DNA of 64,000 nt from Bemisia tabaci (taxonomy: Eukaryota; Arthropoda; Insecta; Hemiptera; Aleyrodidae), in the NCBI RefSeq assembly GCF_918797505.1, contig NC_092795.1, positions 34,769,131-34,833,130 of the forward strand, written 5' to 3'. Every line of letters begins with the position of its first letter. Positions within the stretch are counted from its first letter, which is position 1. Position numbers and translations under genes: made by a program. Below, piece by piece: positions 11,051-22,996 of this stretch. The notes beneath the pieces were generated by a model. That model did not search any database. It saw nothing but the letters and a program-made list of their open reading frames with translations, and was not told the DNA's origin.

Positions 11051-11160
11051 AAGTATTTCCCATCGTCGGGTATCGAATTCCCGATCGCCGGGTGCCCGCA
11101 CCTAATCAAAAATACGAGGCGGTTTAGTCAACTAGGCTATAACGGTTCCACGTGAGCGGG
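11051..11160 (-). mobile_element. tRNA-derived SINE-like unit
   Basis: The minus strand contains an A-box-like TATAGCCTAGTTGACTAAAC and, further on, a B-box-like GGGAATTCGATACCC. That spacing and order belong to an RNA polymerase III promoter from a tRNA-derived SINE. The usual tRNA folding is not preserved, so it is not a functional tRNA gene. The 3' end is not clear; the sequence continues into ordinary A+T-rich DNA. Confidence 0.5.
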
Positions 11161-13700
11161 AGTAAAAATAGCATTTAAAAGACTCGGGCAATGGGCGGGA
11201 CTTATCACAAGAGACCTGGACTGCTTTTGAAGCGCATTGCTGTAGGAGCCATGGTTCGCACTGTTTTAATGCGTCTCGAGGTTCATCCCAGCACGAATTC
11301 CGATCGCGGCAGTTGAGCTAAGGCAATATTTGCGTATCCATGAATTAAATCAATCAATCGAGCTCTGATTTTGACTTCTTTATCCGTAACGAGTCCTCCA
11401 GAACAATTTTCCACCTTGTACGATGGTTATTATTTCTTTACTTCTATTTTTCAAATTTGAGGTGGGATAATGGCGGCTTCTCAAGAACACCGAGGTAGGC
11501 GATCTTTTGCACCAACGAACAGAAAACTGATGGCGAAAAATAACCAATCAGAACCTCCCAAAAAAAAAGAATTTGCCTAAAAACGGAACTTCGTGGTTCT
11601 GCGCAGATTTACCAGTCAGACACGACATCTCGAGGTGGAAAAAAACTCGCTGAAAGCGAATTTTAGCAATCAACACAACTTGACGTAGAGACATGATTGG
11701 CTAAAAAATACAACGGTTTTTGATACATCGGAAAATCAACCAAAAATCGGAGACTGGGCGAAACGCTCAAGGTCGCAGAGGTATAGGGAATCCCATAGCG
11801 AAAGCAACGGAACGATTCCAATATCATGGGGAACTCCGTTCCCATGACAATAAGTAAATTACTAGGAAATATACAGGGTTGTTCAAAAGTCCCGCGCCAC
11901 TGGCCATAACTTTAGTTTTAATTACGACATCGATTTGCGGTTACAAGACATTTTTCCCCATATCGAGGGGGAAACTTTTTTAGGCCCTTTCCAGTTTTGA
12001 ATCCCCTCGGGAGGGGGGGGGGGGCAGGTGAATTGAAAAGTCTATTCTTCCCTCTTCTCCAAATAAATGAAATTCTCGAAACCAGCATCGCAAACTGTGA
12101 ATGGCAAGCATTATGCAATTTTCTGAGCATTGTTTGGAGTAGGTTTATTTAGTGCAGTTTAATTTTTGCGCTCTTCTTGATATTGGATAGACCCAGGTTA
12201 CCTGGGATTAATAACTGTTCTCAACCATATGTTTTCGTAAGAAACGCTGCTTCTACTCTCAAATAAAAACAACCTTCATGAAAAACTTTTTTGTTCATGT
12301 CTCACGGAGTACTATTTTTATTCAATAAACTAAAAATATTTGCTCTCTGTAGTAAGCATTACTGGGTGCAGACTGTATGCAACTGAAATAAATAATTTTT
12401 AAAGCCATCTTTTTTCTGAATGTTGCGCGGCTCAAGCAAAAAAGGAAGAGAGAGGGTGAAGTAATATCGATGGATGACTGAATAATTACGAGTCTATAGG
12501 CATGCAGATTAAGTGTGACAGTTAACAAGTCCTCGGCGCTGAGTTCCTTCAATTAAGCGATTAGACAACTTCACGACATGATTGCTCGAATAGTTATCTT
12601 TTCTAAATTAGCTTTACACGAATGATACTCGTAATTTCCACATCAAGAAGAGTGCCTTATCATGGGAAAATTGTGAAGATAAATTGGTGATAGGGGTTAG
12701 TAAAACTAATTGTCTCTAAAAAAAACTTTCCAACTTTTAAATGGCATCCTTGGAATGAGTGGCTTAATAGAGGTCAACTGGGATTTAATTTGAAAAGTGT
12801 TTAACTAGGGAAGTCTACTTTTGTTTAAGCCGGAATTCTCGATTGCAACAAGTTTAGTGTAATAATTACGGACATTCCAATTGAGTTGAAAATAGGTTGT
12901 TTTCGCTAGATATTGTCTATTAATCACTTGAGTAGAGCTTACGAGGAAAGGGGCTCGATACATGGCCTGTTAATAAAATCAGAATATGTCAATAGCAGAT
13001 ACATGGTTTCGGAGAGTAGCAAAAAAATGTTTGTTCCGTTCTGATACACTATCCAACTGTTACCCAGAAATATCTTTGACCTAAAAAAAAGAGATTCCAT
13101 GTAAGTTATCCATCTACAACAAACGAAAATGCATTACTTCGAAAAATAAAGGCACATACCCATACATTTTCTTTAAGCTGTGAGAGATGCGGGAAAAAGT
13201 CAGTACTATGAGACAAATGATACTAACCTGGAACACAAAGAAAACATATTATGTTAACAAAAATACGGTATTTTTTTAAAATACTTTACTCACTATGTTA
13301 AACGAGAGAAAAAAATGGCGGTTGATTTCAGAAAAAATCAGTGGCGCCAACGTGTTTTTTGCGGAATTTTACAAAGGATTCAGTATTTAAGTCCCAAATC
13401 CCTGACACATGCAAGAGCTCTGTACATAGGGTAAAACTTTTTCATGAAATGTTTTAGGTATCAGAAAGTCAAGGAATTAGAAAGAGACTGTTAAGACTCC
13501 AGCGATTGAATCTCTATAATCACATCTCAAAAGGCGCTGGCTGCTGTATCAAAATTTTTTCGGACTATAAGCCGCCAAAAAGGTATCTACAATCCGGCAA
13601 CTTTCAAGGTAAACAGGGGCGAAAGAACACCTCATCTCTCGTCCGAAAGCGGCCTCTTCTCTCCTGGCCCGATAAATAAGACGCTACAGTGGGCACTGGT
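11161..13700. other. no gene; single mariner-like terminus at 11874
   Basis: Mostly unassigned. At 11872, TA is followed by CAGGGTTGTTCAAAAGTCCC, the same style of end as the palindrome at 31011, but no matching right end was found. 12009-12023 is a G-run. Nothing else was recognised. Confidence 0.45.
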
Positions 13701-14060
13701 TCAATTAAACGCGGAGAGACAGGAGAGTGGATCTTGCGCGAGAGTACGGAGGTGAGGGGAGGGGTTTCGTTACCTCACGTCCGGTTTGACTTATTAATAG
13801 AGAGGTGACGCCTGCCCCTTTTCAAATATATTTCAACCCCCGTCCCCTGTGCTGGTGCGCCCGAGCTGGATGACTCGTGGTATTTTTCCGACGTCCGAAA
13901 GACGTCCAATCACAACACAAGATCGGAGAGGAGAGCGAGCGGGGAGTAAATGAAGGGAACTCGTCACTCTCCACCCCCCTCCTGCCCGCCCGCCCGCCCG
14001 CCGAATTATTCTCACTCTAGGTCGGCGGATCGCTCATGGGGAGAGGGGGAAGAAAACTTT
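13701..14060. repeat. GC-rich block with CCCG microsatellite
   Basis: A compositional island between A+T-rich flanks. 13984-14003 is a (CCCG)n run of about five units. The 60-codon open frame across it is low complexity. No promoter element could be assigned. Confidence 0.4.
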
Positions 14061-14481
14061 AGCCGAACTAACGTTAAGCGCCAACAAAATGCGAACAAAT
14101 TCTCATCAAACCAGAGCTCCCGGTGACTGGTGCTCGCCATCTGGCATCAAGTATCACCCTGGAAGGATTTTATTCACGGGCTAGCTACGGAAAGTGTCTT
14201 CGGTTTACCGAGGAGTGCCAACTTGGCTGACGCAAATGAAGTTTCAGTCACGGAATTGTTTGAGGCAAGATTCTGTAGTAAGAGTAAACATTTTTGACAA
14301 TCAGCAGAAACGCAATGGAAGACTACTCTATTAAGAATGTAATTTTTACGTGGGCAAGAGCTTTCAAATTGTCGCAGGTTGAAGATTTCTAGTGGTGCTG
14401 AAGAAGTCCCCCTCTGATTGTCGATAGGGCTTGTTCTTTAAAAGGTAGCCGCTATGAATAGAACCAGCTGTCTCCAAAGTA

Positions 14482-14520
14482 CACGGAAAAAAAAAGTGGT
14501 CTGCTACGTGAGCGGACCTG
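14482..14520. mobile_element. TIR terminus, CACGGAAAAAAAAAGT type
   Basis: After a TA dinucleotide the sequence reads CACGGAAAAAAAAAGTGGTC then TGCTACGTGAGCGGACC. The complementary end appears at 16317-16355 (GTCCGCTCGGGTAGCAGGCC, T-run, CCGTG, then TA). Both belong to one mariner-style MITE family. The partner end of each copy was not found, so these may be solo ends or diverged copies. Confidence 0.55.
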
Positions 14521-16096
14521 CTCGGTGAATTTGAGGTACGAGCTTGAGGAACGACTGTCTGATAAAGACCCAGGTGACTCCTGGTTGTCAAACCCGTACT
14601 CAGGTCGCCTGTGGAACCCGGCTGTTCGGGTCTGAGATGAATACCGTAACTTCAGTAATGACGAGCGGCTGGTCGGCGCCAACGAACGGGGAAAGTCCAC
14701 CCGTGGATACCGACGCATCGACCCCGTCGGCACAGAAGGATCAGTGTTCAACCCCGCGTTGGTCCGCATTTCCGCATGTCTGTCCGGCCAACTAATTACC
14801 GTTGGCGTGGTCTTTGTCCACTTACCACCGCGCGCCATATTGGTGTTTGACTTCCAACCGTTCTGACCGTTTTAATGCTTTCCAAGTTTCAGTTGGAATA
14901 TTAATATCTGTGTGAACACTGTGTTATTTTCTGTTTTGTTTTTGTGTACAATGTTGATGTATTTGAAGAAATCTGAGACGATTCTACGAGAGCTGTAGGC
15001 AGTTAAGGATTAGTGTGTTGTCAAGGTGAGTGGGTTTATTAGGCCATTTTAGGCCTCGAATATTCTAGATTTTCAGAATTCGTCACTCATACATTATTAC
15101 TCACATTTTTATCTTTCTTATTTCATTTCTCACATTTTGCTTCACAGAATCATTCAATTTTTCGTATCTTGGATCTTTATTGTTTTTGCCCCATCACACC
15201 TGCAAACAAGGGCACACCTACTTTATACATATATCAAGTACAACGCGAGAATATTTACCATTTGAGTTACGCATAGCTAAACAACAGTGAGGAATTTAAT
15301 GTAACTAATATTCAATTTTTATTTGCATTCATTCATTTTTAATGGAATCGATGGTTTTATAATGCTTGTATACTTGTTATTTGGTCACTCATTTAGAAAT
15401 CAATCAATGATAAAATCCGCAATTTGAATTTTTAAGAATACTGGCATTTCATTACACATTCACGACATTAGTAACGCAACTATTAAGTCCACTGATTTAT
15501 TGAAAGGCTGAAATCCAAAGAGAGAAAATACTGACATCGACAAACGCGTGATGCACGTTAACTTCAAAGCAAATGTGTTACATGAAACAATTATTTCCCC
15601 CCATTCTTTGCTTATTTATTTATTTAGTTAATAAGTAACTAAAGGGTGACGAATTTTGAAAATTGGTAGAAAATTCATGACGGTGTTCAATGACTAATAA
15701 ACACACACATCTTTGAGCTTTTAAACAGCTTCGACGCCTGACAGCTCTTTTAAAACACTCTCATCTTTCGGAAAAACTATCAAAATCAAACAGAAACTGA
15801 TACAGGAGCACCAGATCTTGATTGCGGGAATTTTTTGGGTTTCTGACTTACATCATGAACTGCGCATGAACGGGAAGTACGAAATTGCTAAAACGGATGC
15901 GAACCTGAAGAAACTAATAAACTCTTATTCCTATATAGGAACAAGAGCTTTCTCAACGAATAATAACTGGTCTAATGCACAGGGAAAACCTGAGGATCCC
16001 TGGAGCAGCAGGGCTGAGAAGGGGGGGGGGGAAGAAAAAGAAATTCGGTACTGTGATTACATCAGTCTAGCTCTGCTACAAAATTCGTCTTGGTCT
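14521..16096. other. no gene recognised
   Basis: 14521-14840 is moderately GC-rich and may be the body of the element whose terminus is at 14482. From 14841 the sequence is A+T-rich with no features. The 98-codon frame at 15818 has no recognisable motif and contains a G-run. Confidence 0.4.
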
Positions 16097-16316
16097 GATC
16101 TAACGAACGAATAAGCCCGCATGAACGACCAGGAGTTCCGGTATTCACAACGGACCTCTCTGGGTCAGCGGAGGAACAGTGCGTTCGTCTTAGCGAGACA
16201 TTCGCGGTTGTCCACTCCGGCATAGTGACCATCAAATTCACAGGCACTATTACAGTCGTCAACCCCGGTAACCCTCTATAGCGCTATATTCACAGGAACT
16301 TTCCTGCAACCGGTAC

Positions 16317-16355
16317 GGACTAGTCCGCTCGGGTAGCAGGCCTTTTTTTTCCGTG
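16317..16355. mobile_element. TIR terminus, CACGGAAAAAAAA type (right end)
   Basis: Right end complementary to the terminus at 14482: on the minus strand CACGGAAAAAAAAGGCCTGC then TACCCGAGCGGAC, followed outside by TA at 16356-16357. The body probably extends left to about 16100, but the left end is unclear. Confidence 0.5.
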
Positions 16356-16432
16356 TAAGAATTGTTCACGACAAAATATCGAAATCGTCTGCAGTATTTG
16401 TTAGGGATCAGCAATTGAAGGAAGGCATATAT

Positions 16433-16941
16433 TGACGGCAAAACTCCCAAATGACGTATCGCGTTTGATGTGTTTGAAAATCCTCCAGGGTGTCTACTAA
16501 AGCTGGCCAAAAATCAGTACTTTTGCAGTACTTTTCAGTGCCTACCTCCAATTGACGAAAATCGAAAAATTCCAAAAATTTAAATATCTCGCCCAAGTTG
16601 CGACAAAAATGACAAAACATGACAAAAATTCCGGACCTTCTGCGGAATTTCCGCACTTTTCCAGTACTTCCGGACCACCCTTAAAAAATCAGTACTTTTC
16701 CCGGACTTTCCGGAAATTCCGGGCTTGTACACACCCTCTCCTCGCTCCTGTTTTATTTTTTAAAGGACAGCAAACCAACATCATTCCTCAAAGTTTTATC
16801 AAAATCCGCTTTGCACAGAGAAGAAAAATTAGGGAAGTTTTTAAAAATTGACGTTGAGTAGTTCATCATTTAAAATATAAGGGATGGCAAGAAGCCACCA
16901 AAGTCGCAAACCGAGATACGTGGTATGGGAGTTAACGTTGA
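16433..16941. mobile_element. TIR element (10097 family), split by a nested insertion
   Basis: The left end, TGACGGCAAAACTCCCAAAT then GACGTATCGCGTTTG, and the right end, GCAAACCGAGATACGTGGTA then TGGGAGTTAACGTTGA, match the element at 10097-10349. About 243 bp of foreign sequence (16496-16738) interrupts the left arm. Confidence 0.75.
16496..16738. mobile_element. CAGGGTGTCTA-family element, copy 1 (nested)
   Basis: The left end is CAGGGTGTCTACTAAAGC and the right end reads TTGTACACACCCT with the final base altered. It is flanked by an exact 5-bp duplication, TCCTC, at 16491-16495 and 16739-16743. The interior repeats short words on the theme of CAGTACTTTT and TTCCGGAC. A second copy with a 5-bp duplication is at 26045-26574. 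CAGGG termini with 5-bp TSDs are compatible with a hAT subgroup, but the superfamily is only inferred. Confidence 0.75.
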
Positions 16942-17568
16942 TATATCTGGTTAAATTTAGGTATTTATGGTATTTTTAGGTATGCATTCAATCCGGATAC
17001 AATTGAGCTTTTCGTCAAGGGTGACCCTAAAAATGCATATCCTTGCTTTTGGACAAAAATTCATTCCATTTTCTTCTGACATTATTGCGAATGTGAGAAT
17101 ACAAATATTATACTCATACAAAAATTGTTGTCACGAGATGGATCCATCCCGCACTCCAAAAATCAATAATTACTCCTTCATTTCAAAAAATTAGAAGCTC
17201 AAAAATTTACCAAAAACATGTTTCTAGAAACAAGATTTCAAACGGAGACGAAACAAATTTATCGTGCCTCAAAGATTTAACACCTGGCACGTTACGCAAT
17301 CTGCAATGCTTGGCTCAAGTTGGCTAGAGATTCTATCGGAGGGAGCTCTCGATAATCCCGGTTAGGGACTATGGAGCGGCGCGCCTTCAACGGTCGAGCT
17401 ATACAACCCGCAACGCCGAGTTCCGGCTCATCAAGGGCCCCATTTAACTCGCTCGACGACCTAATCCAATAAACAACCAAATCGAACGGAATAGAGACCC
17501 GAGTCGGAACTAAAATATGTTTTATGACGCCCCTTTGCCTCCGCTCCGGACGTCTGCCGGTCCAGGAG
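16942..17568. other. no gene recognised
   Basis: Unassigned. The minus-strand 105-codon frame at 17292-17609 runs into the adjacent hAT MITE and is not a credible protein. Confidence 0.5.
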
Positions 17569-17576
17569 CCATTAAC

Positions 17577-17730
17577 CAGTGCTTTGCGATATATCGATTG
17601 ATCTGCCATTTGAATCTATGGAGGAGGATCGATTATCAAGGTGTTCGCAACGAACACCTTGATAATCGATTCTTTACTACAGCGTGAAATGGAGGAATAT
17701 CGATTGTCGACCCTTCTCGCCACGCCAGTG
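17577..17730. mobile_element. hAT-type MITE, copy 2
   Basis: A 154-bp relative of 767-931, with the same core GGTGTTCGCAACGAACACC and flanking ATCGATTATCAAG / CTTGATAATCGAT. The termini are more diverged (left CAGTGCTTTGCGAT, right CTCGCCACGCCAGTG). An exact 8-bp duplication, CCATTAAC, lies at 17569-17576 and 17731-17738. Confidence 0.9.
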
Positions 17731-18008
17731 CCATTAACCGGTGGGGAATTAACATGAGGAATACCAGTTCGCCTCCCCGGCCGGGGCCCGGATTAGCATA
17801 AATCGCTCTCAGAAATAAATGAGACGGCGTCGTAAAGAAGGGGAACGTCTTCTCATTCATTTCAGTCTGGTTTCCTCTTTCATTTCTTTAATTTTTATAG
17901 GCTTGGCAGTCGTCGGCCGTGGAAAACCAGCTGTCGGCAGGGGTGTTTGTTCTTTGCACCCGAGACTGTCGGCTTGACTTCAGCCTCCGACTAATTGTAA
18001 AACTGCTA

Positions 18009-18227
18009 CACTAAAAAAAAAGTATGGTAACATCTACTATAAGTCTACTTGATTTTTTACACAGTGAGACTATTTAGTGAAAATAACCAAAATTATGGTA
18101 GTATTCACCAGAAATCTCGTAATACTTATCATAATATGGTGCACGCTATTATAGAGCCTGATGCTTATAATCATACTCGTATTACTGAGTTAGAGTGTGG
18201 TAAAATCTACCATATTTTTTTCCAGTG
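18009..18227. mobile_element. mariner-style MITE, CACTAAAAAAAAAGTATGG ends
   Basis: A 219-bp A+T-rich element with ends CACTAAAAAAAAAGTATGGT and, at the right read inward, CACTGGAAAAAAATATGGTA. TA flanks both sides (18007-18008, 18228-18229). The interior is full of repeated words such as TATTATAG, CATAATATGG and TCGTATTAC. TA target duplications are typical of Tc1/mariner. Confidence 0.8.
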
Positions 18228-18229
18228 TA

Positions 18230-19908
18230 TCTTTTATTAAATGAAAAATCTTAAACGTCCTTTTGGCGTTATACTGCTCACACTCCGAGTAAAATACCTG
18301 TGTAATGTAGGAATGGGGCAGAAACATACATTGATCACAGTAAACTATGGATATTGAGCATAACCTCACGCTCAAACCACTACAGCTACATATCTCGAAG
18401 GTTTTGTGCATTCATCCCCTCCCCCTCCTTTCCGAAATTGACTTTAACCAATCAAAACTAGGAATGCAAGAATTCAAATTAGAGTACAAAATTAACTCTA
18501 GTGAGTTACAGGGAAAGACTGAGGGGTGAGAGTGTTTATTTTTGACCGAAAGTGCATTTTGTACCCAATTTGTCGGGGTGAGTTCCTTAGTTTGTCTTGA
18601 AAGTTGTACAGCAGCAATGGTAGGTGAAATGTCTCGCGCTGTAGCGATGGCAGACTGATGTGCTCAGGTATTGTAAAAGAGAAACCGGTGACGGTCTCTC
18701 AACAAGACCTAAATGAAGCGTTTCTCATGCACCTGCTTGAGTTGAACGCTCTTCCTCCCCCATTCTAGCACTGAAACTCATTAGAATTGTGTGACGCTAC
18801 TTCCAATTTCCGATATTTGTGACTTTGATAATCCTTTAAAATAGTGTGGACTGTAAACGTGACGTATATTTGAGAGTTTCTTTCTTTGTTCATACGATGT
18901 TATGTTGAGAGATATCTCGTTTTAAATTTATTTTTCAACCCTCTCATTTAGTTTCTGTTAAATTGGGATTTCTGGTTTGGTTGAGACCGCTCCTGTTAAG
19001 TTAAGTTCAGTTACATGTAAGCATTCCTTCAGCTTTAATTATTACAATCATTGCTTGGATGGATCCTTTTAGAAATGGAATCCGTCTTGCATCTTTGGGT
19101 GTTTGGCTTATGTCTCATATAATCTCTTGTCATGTAATGATAAGTTTATTATAAGACTATTAGAAGACTTAAATGCACAAAATCATACCTAAAATAAGGC
19201 TGAGAATCAAGTTCCATATCAGAGTTTAGAACATTTACTTAGAAATTAAAAATAATCACAAATGGTGGGAGCATTTTACAAACTTTTGAGACGGTTCGGA
19301 TTTTTTTTCTTTTTTTTTTGTAAATGCGACACAGACTGACAGGGTCGCACGGATCTATGTCCGCGTTGTACGATAGCATGATTTGCAGAAATAAGATTTT
19401 TGGGGCCAAATCCAGCACTATTGTCTCAAAGATCGTGCAAATCTGTTTGTGTGTTGGAAGAGACCGCGACCTTTTTGGTCAGGGAGAGAAAACTGCTAGA
19501 GGTAGAAAAACAAGAAAGATGGTCTGGAGAGGGACCGGAGGGAGGGGTTTTGGAGTCGCAGGGAAAAAAAGTTGGAGCGCGCCATTAATGGAGTGATGGA
19601 TGTGTCATTTATGATTCTAATCTTTGCCACTAGAGCGCAGTTGTTTCATTTTTCTTCCCGAATGAAATCATTACCAATTTCCCTCATTATTTCTCACCGC
19701 TGTTGAGCGCGAGTGCCAGCGCCCGGGGAAGTTTGCGGCGAGGGATGCGCGCGGGGGAAAGATCGTCGTGACGTCATGGCAACACTGCTCCCGGAGGGGA
19801 ATAGACGAGCGCCGGGCGAGGTGCCTCGATTTATCATGTTTCTACTCCTGCTATGAGCGCTGCCGCCTCGTCTAGCCTTAATTTCTGTTTTTAAGGCTTT
19901 CAGCTTCA
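18230..19908. other. no gene recognised
   Basis: Unassigned A+T-rich sequence with a T-run at 19301-19320. The purine-rich 19480-19580 yields a basic open frame with no motif. Confidence 0.5.
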
Positions 19909-20140
19909 CACTAGGAAAAAAAACACATTGGATCTAGAGTACAGACTCTTAAAAACATCGACAAGAAAAAATACTCTTGATTCAATCGGATTTTTACTTA
20001 AATCAAGGACCAAGCCTCTTAATTTGAGCGGATTTCCTCTTGACTTAAGCAAAAATCTGATTGAATCAAGAGTATTTTTTCTTGTCAATGTTTTCAAGAA
20101 TCTGGACTCTAGATCCAATGTGTGTTTTTTTTTTCCAGTG
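19909..20140. mobile_element. foldback MITE, CACTGGAAAAAAAA family, copy 1
   Basis: A 232-bp element that is nearly one long palindrome. Both ends read CACTRGGAAAAAAA inward, then ACATTGGATCTAGAGT and, further in, ACAAGAAAAAATACTCTTGA. CA flanks both sides. The two arms give almost the same peptide on either strand, which is why mirror-image open frames appear at 19906-20200. Other copies: 26137, 33327 and 34450. Confidence 0.85.
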
Positions 20141-20148
20141 CAGGCTAT

Positions 20149-20482
20149 CGAACAAATTTTGCTAAAATACGAGTTATGCTTTTCACTTTTTGTAAGATAA
20201 GGATCTAAAACAGTGTAGAAGCATACTTCAGCAGTCTAATGGTGAGGCATTTCTTCCGAAAACCCTAAATTAAAGTCAGTTGAGACTTAACGCAAAAATT
20301 ACAGTTTGATTTGACTAATCAAATGCGATATTTGAATGGCGTTTAGTCTCATTTTGCTTTAATTTAGGGTTTCCGGAAGAGATTTCTCACCAATAGACTG
20401 CTAAAGTATGCTTCTACACCGTTAAAGCTCTTCTTTCTTTAAACGTGATGAGCAAAACTCGTATTTTGGCCGAATTTGTTCG
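20149..20482. mobile_element. foldback element, CGAACAAATT ends
   Basis: A 334-bp palindrome. Outer arms are CGAACAAATTTTGCTAAAAT / TTTTGGCCGAATTTGTTCG. Inner arms are GTGTAGAAGCATACTTCAGC / GCTAAAGTATGCTTCTACAC, and nearer the centre CCCTAAATTAAAG / CTTTAATTTAGGG. TAT/ATA lies at both borders. It directly follows the foldback MITE at 19909-20140. Single copy in this window. Confidence 0.75.
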
Positions 20483-21344
20483 ATATATCGATGCTTGTTC
20501 ACTTCCTGGGAGGGTTCACCTTAAGAGAGAGGGCAAAAAAGCCTATCCTAATTGTGAAAGGTGATGTGAGACTTTTTGACGAAATCAGCGAGACGACTGC
20601 ATTTACCGACCTCTTATCAGATTTGTTACATTCCATACTCTTAAGAACTGAAATCCTACAATCATCTTTTTACTATGTTCTGCGGTGAATGTTGGATTAT
20701 AAGTGGTTTGAAAAATTGTTCCGAGGCAGGGCTGGATACGAAAAGAGCCGGATAGTAATAATACATCCCGTCACCAATAAGAGGGCACACACTTACAATT
20801 TATGGACATAAACAAATTTTAAAAACCAGCATTTCAATGTCGCTAACCTTGCAAACATAAACGATCATCTAAACTAGTTTCACCTCTACTCCCAATAAAC
20901 TATGAATTCAAGACGAAAATTACCGTCGCAAAGTTTACTTTTTGCAAAGAATGTACCTAAGTTGCACAATCCTAGCAACATTGAAATGCTCTTAGTTCCT
21001 TTTTGCAAAATGCGATCCAATTGGTTGTTGCTGCAAAAAAATAGTTTCCCGCAACCTGCTATACAATGCTCCAGTGACCATGTAAGTTGGCCCGAGCCCT
21101 AACTTTTCGGGAAGAAAGCCTTTCCCCTACCTGGTTTCTCACTTAATATCCGCCCGAGTTTCGCATATCTTCCGTTTCTCCTCATCGCAGCTTCCGTCAA
21201 ACCGCAATTGCCCGGAAACTAGGACCGCACATCTTATCTGATAAAATCGTTCGCCGTTTAGACCGATTCTGTGGGGTTAGGCTAGACTAGTCGATGAGTC
21301 AACTGCTGATCGAATTTCATTACGTGAACGTAGAAGAAAAACGG
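20483..21344. other. no gene; partial relative of the 63578 element
   Basis: Near 20990-21030 the words TTAGTTCCTTTTTGCAAAAT and GCGATCCAATTG resemble the right end of the element at 63578-63843. Otherwise nothing was recognised. Confidence 0.45.
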
Positions 21345-21720
21345 GGTAAAAAATCACTAATGTGTGATCAATTTTCAAGGACAATTCTGTAATTTCTCCT
21401 ACGATTTTAAATAGATTAAAACGCGTAATATCCAAAATCTAAGCTCAGATTCGGATTCCTCGTGAAAAAATGATGCGATTTAATGCATCAAATTTTAGAA
21501 TAGCGTGAAGGAAAGAGGTTTCATGACGTAAAAAAACACTAATGTGTGATCAATTTTCAAGGACAATTCTGTAAATTCTCTTACGATTTTAAATAGATTA
21601 AAACGCGTAATATCCAAAATCTAAGCTCAGATTCGGATTTCTCGTGAAAAATTTATGAGGTTTAATGTATCATATGATAAAATAGCGTGAAGGAAAAAGG
21701 TTTAACGACGCGTATAGATT
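21345..21720. repeat. two tandem units of about 190 bp (left arm of inverted cluster)
   Basis: The units begin near 21345 and 21532 and share CACTAATGTGTGATCAATTT, TTTAAATAGATTAAAACGCG, TAATATCCAAAATCTAAGCT, CAGATTCGGAT and TAGCGTGAAGGAAA. Read on the minus strand, the second half of each unit matches the repeats at 21961-22500 (word order: ACGAGGAATCCGAATCTGA, then CGATTTTGG, then CACGCG). Confidence 0.8.
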
Positions 21721-21960
21721 CTGTCATATTACCCCTTTTTGAACCACGCCGCCGCGCCGCGCCGCGCCGGTCGCCCGAGATGCAACCGAACGGCGAGGCG
21801 CCGGCGCTTAACGTTCGGTTTCGTCCCGAGGAATTCCTCACGATAAATTCTTATTCTTCCTCCTCCGCTGACCCACTGAGCACTACCTATGTTGCCACGT
21901 TGGATTCATATGCTCGAATCAGTATGTCTACGTTACGTCTCTTTCCTTCACGCTATGCTC
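21721..21960. other. GC-rich spacer between inverted tandem arrays
   Basis: It contains CCGCCGCGCCGCGCCGCGCC around 21752 and GAACGGCGAGGCGCCGGCGC around 21790, strongly unlike the A+T-rich arms on either side. It ends with CTTTCCTTCACGCTATGCTC, which pairs with TAGCGTGAAGGAAA in the left arm, so the palindrome extends into it. The 93-codon frame at 21687 is not recognised. Confidence 0.6.
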
Positions 21961-22620
21961 GGGTATGATACATGAAATTGTATCAATTTTTAACGAGGAA
22001 TTCAAATCTGAACTTCGATTTTGGGTATCACGCGTTTTAAGTCAAATTTTCCAAATTCGAAAATCTGAAATGACTGACGTGGCTTAAAATGCCATCTCGG
22101 CTCCTGTTCGATGGATTTTCCTGAAATTCGGTGTCAGGGTATGATACATGAAATCGCATCGATTTTTTACGAGGAATCCGAATCTGAACTTCGATTTTGG
22201 GTATCACGCGTTCTAAGTTAAATTTTTCAACTTCAAAAATCCGAAATGACTGAAGTGGCTTAAAATGCCATCTCGGCTCCTGTTTGATGGATTCTCCTGA
22301 AATTCGGTGTCTATGATACATGAAATCGCATCGATTTTTTTACGAGGAATCCGAATCTGAACTTCGATTTTGGGGATCACGCGTTTTGAATCAGGATCTG
22401 TCAAAATTCAAAAAATTCAAAATTCGAAAATCCGAAATGGCTTAAAATGCTATCTCGGCCCCTGTTTGATGAATTTTTCTGAAATTCGGTGTCAGGAGGT
22501 ATTTTTCGACGGGAAACTAGAATTTTCAGTCGATTTTTGAAAATTCTCAAATCCAAGATGGCGGACGTGGCCTAAAATGCTATGTCGGCTCCTGTTCGAT
22601 GGATTTATGGCGCCCCCTTA
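21961..22620. repeat. three to four tandem units of about 175 bp (right arm of inverted cluster)
   Basis: Clear units start near 21965, 22141 and 22314. Each runs ATGATACATGAAAT, ACGAGGAATCCGAATCTGAA, CTTCGATTTTGGGTATCACG, GGCTTAAAATGCCATCTCGG, then CTCCTGT and GAAATTCGGTGTC. A shortened fourth unit follows from about 22500 (GGCGGACGTGGCCTAAAATG). On the minus strand the array keeps a frame open with a recurring TEFQENPSNRSRDG peptide. That reflects repetition, not a known protein. Confidence 0.8.
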
Positions 22621-22754
22621 CTACATGCCTACTCTTGTATTTTTGTACAGCCGCAAATTTAGGGTCAAGGGACGCCTGACCGTCTATGGACCAGGTGGAG
22701 TTTTTGTCCTGAAAATTTACCTTTAGACGGCAATTCTCTTTATATTTTGTCTGT

Positions 22755-22945
22755 GGTTTTTATGCCTCCCCCTTTCTCGCGGACTCTCTTTTCACTTTTC
22801 TTGCCTCCTTTTTCCTTCCATTTCCCCCTTCTTCCTTGCTTTCACTGCCCAACCTTGTTTCATTTTCCTTTTTTCTCCTTGTCCTTTCTTCCCTTTTTTT
22901 CCTCTTCCTTTCCCCCCTTTTTTTCTCTCTCTTCTTCTTTCGTGG
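22755..22945. repeat. polypyrimidine tract of about 190 bp
   Basis: The plus strand is almost wholly C and T, for example CCTCCTTTTTCCTTCCATTT and TTTCCTCTTCCTTTCC. The complementary purine strand gives the Lys/Arg/Glu-rich open frames seen at 22760-23172, which are artefacts of composition. Confidence 0.85.
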
Positions 22946-22996
22946 CGCCCCCCAAAGGCTGGCGCCCGTGTGCGCCGCTTGCCCTGCACACGCCCT

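Noticed and set aside
19906..20200. Mirror-image open frames giving the same peptide on both strands, also seen at 33266-33574
   Set aside because: Explained fully by the palindromic arms of the foldback MITE, not by a gene pair.
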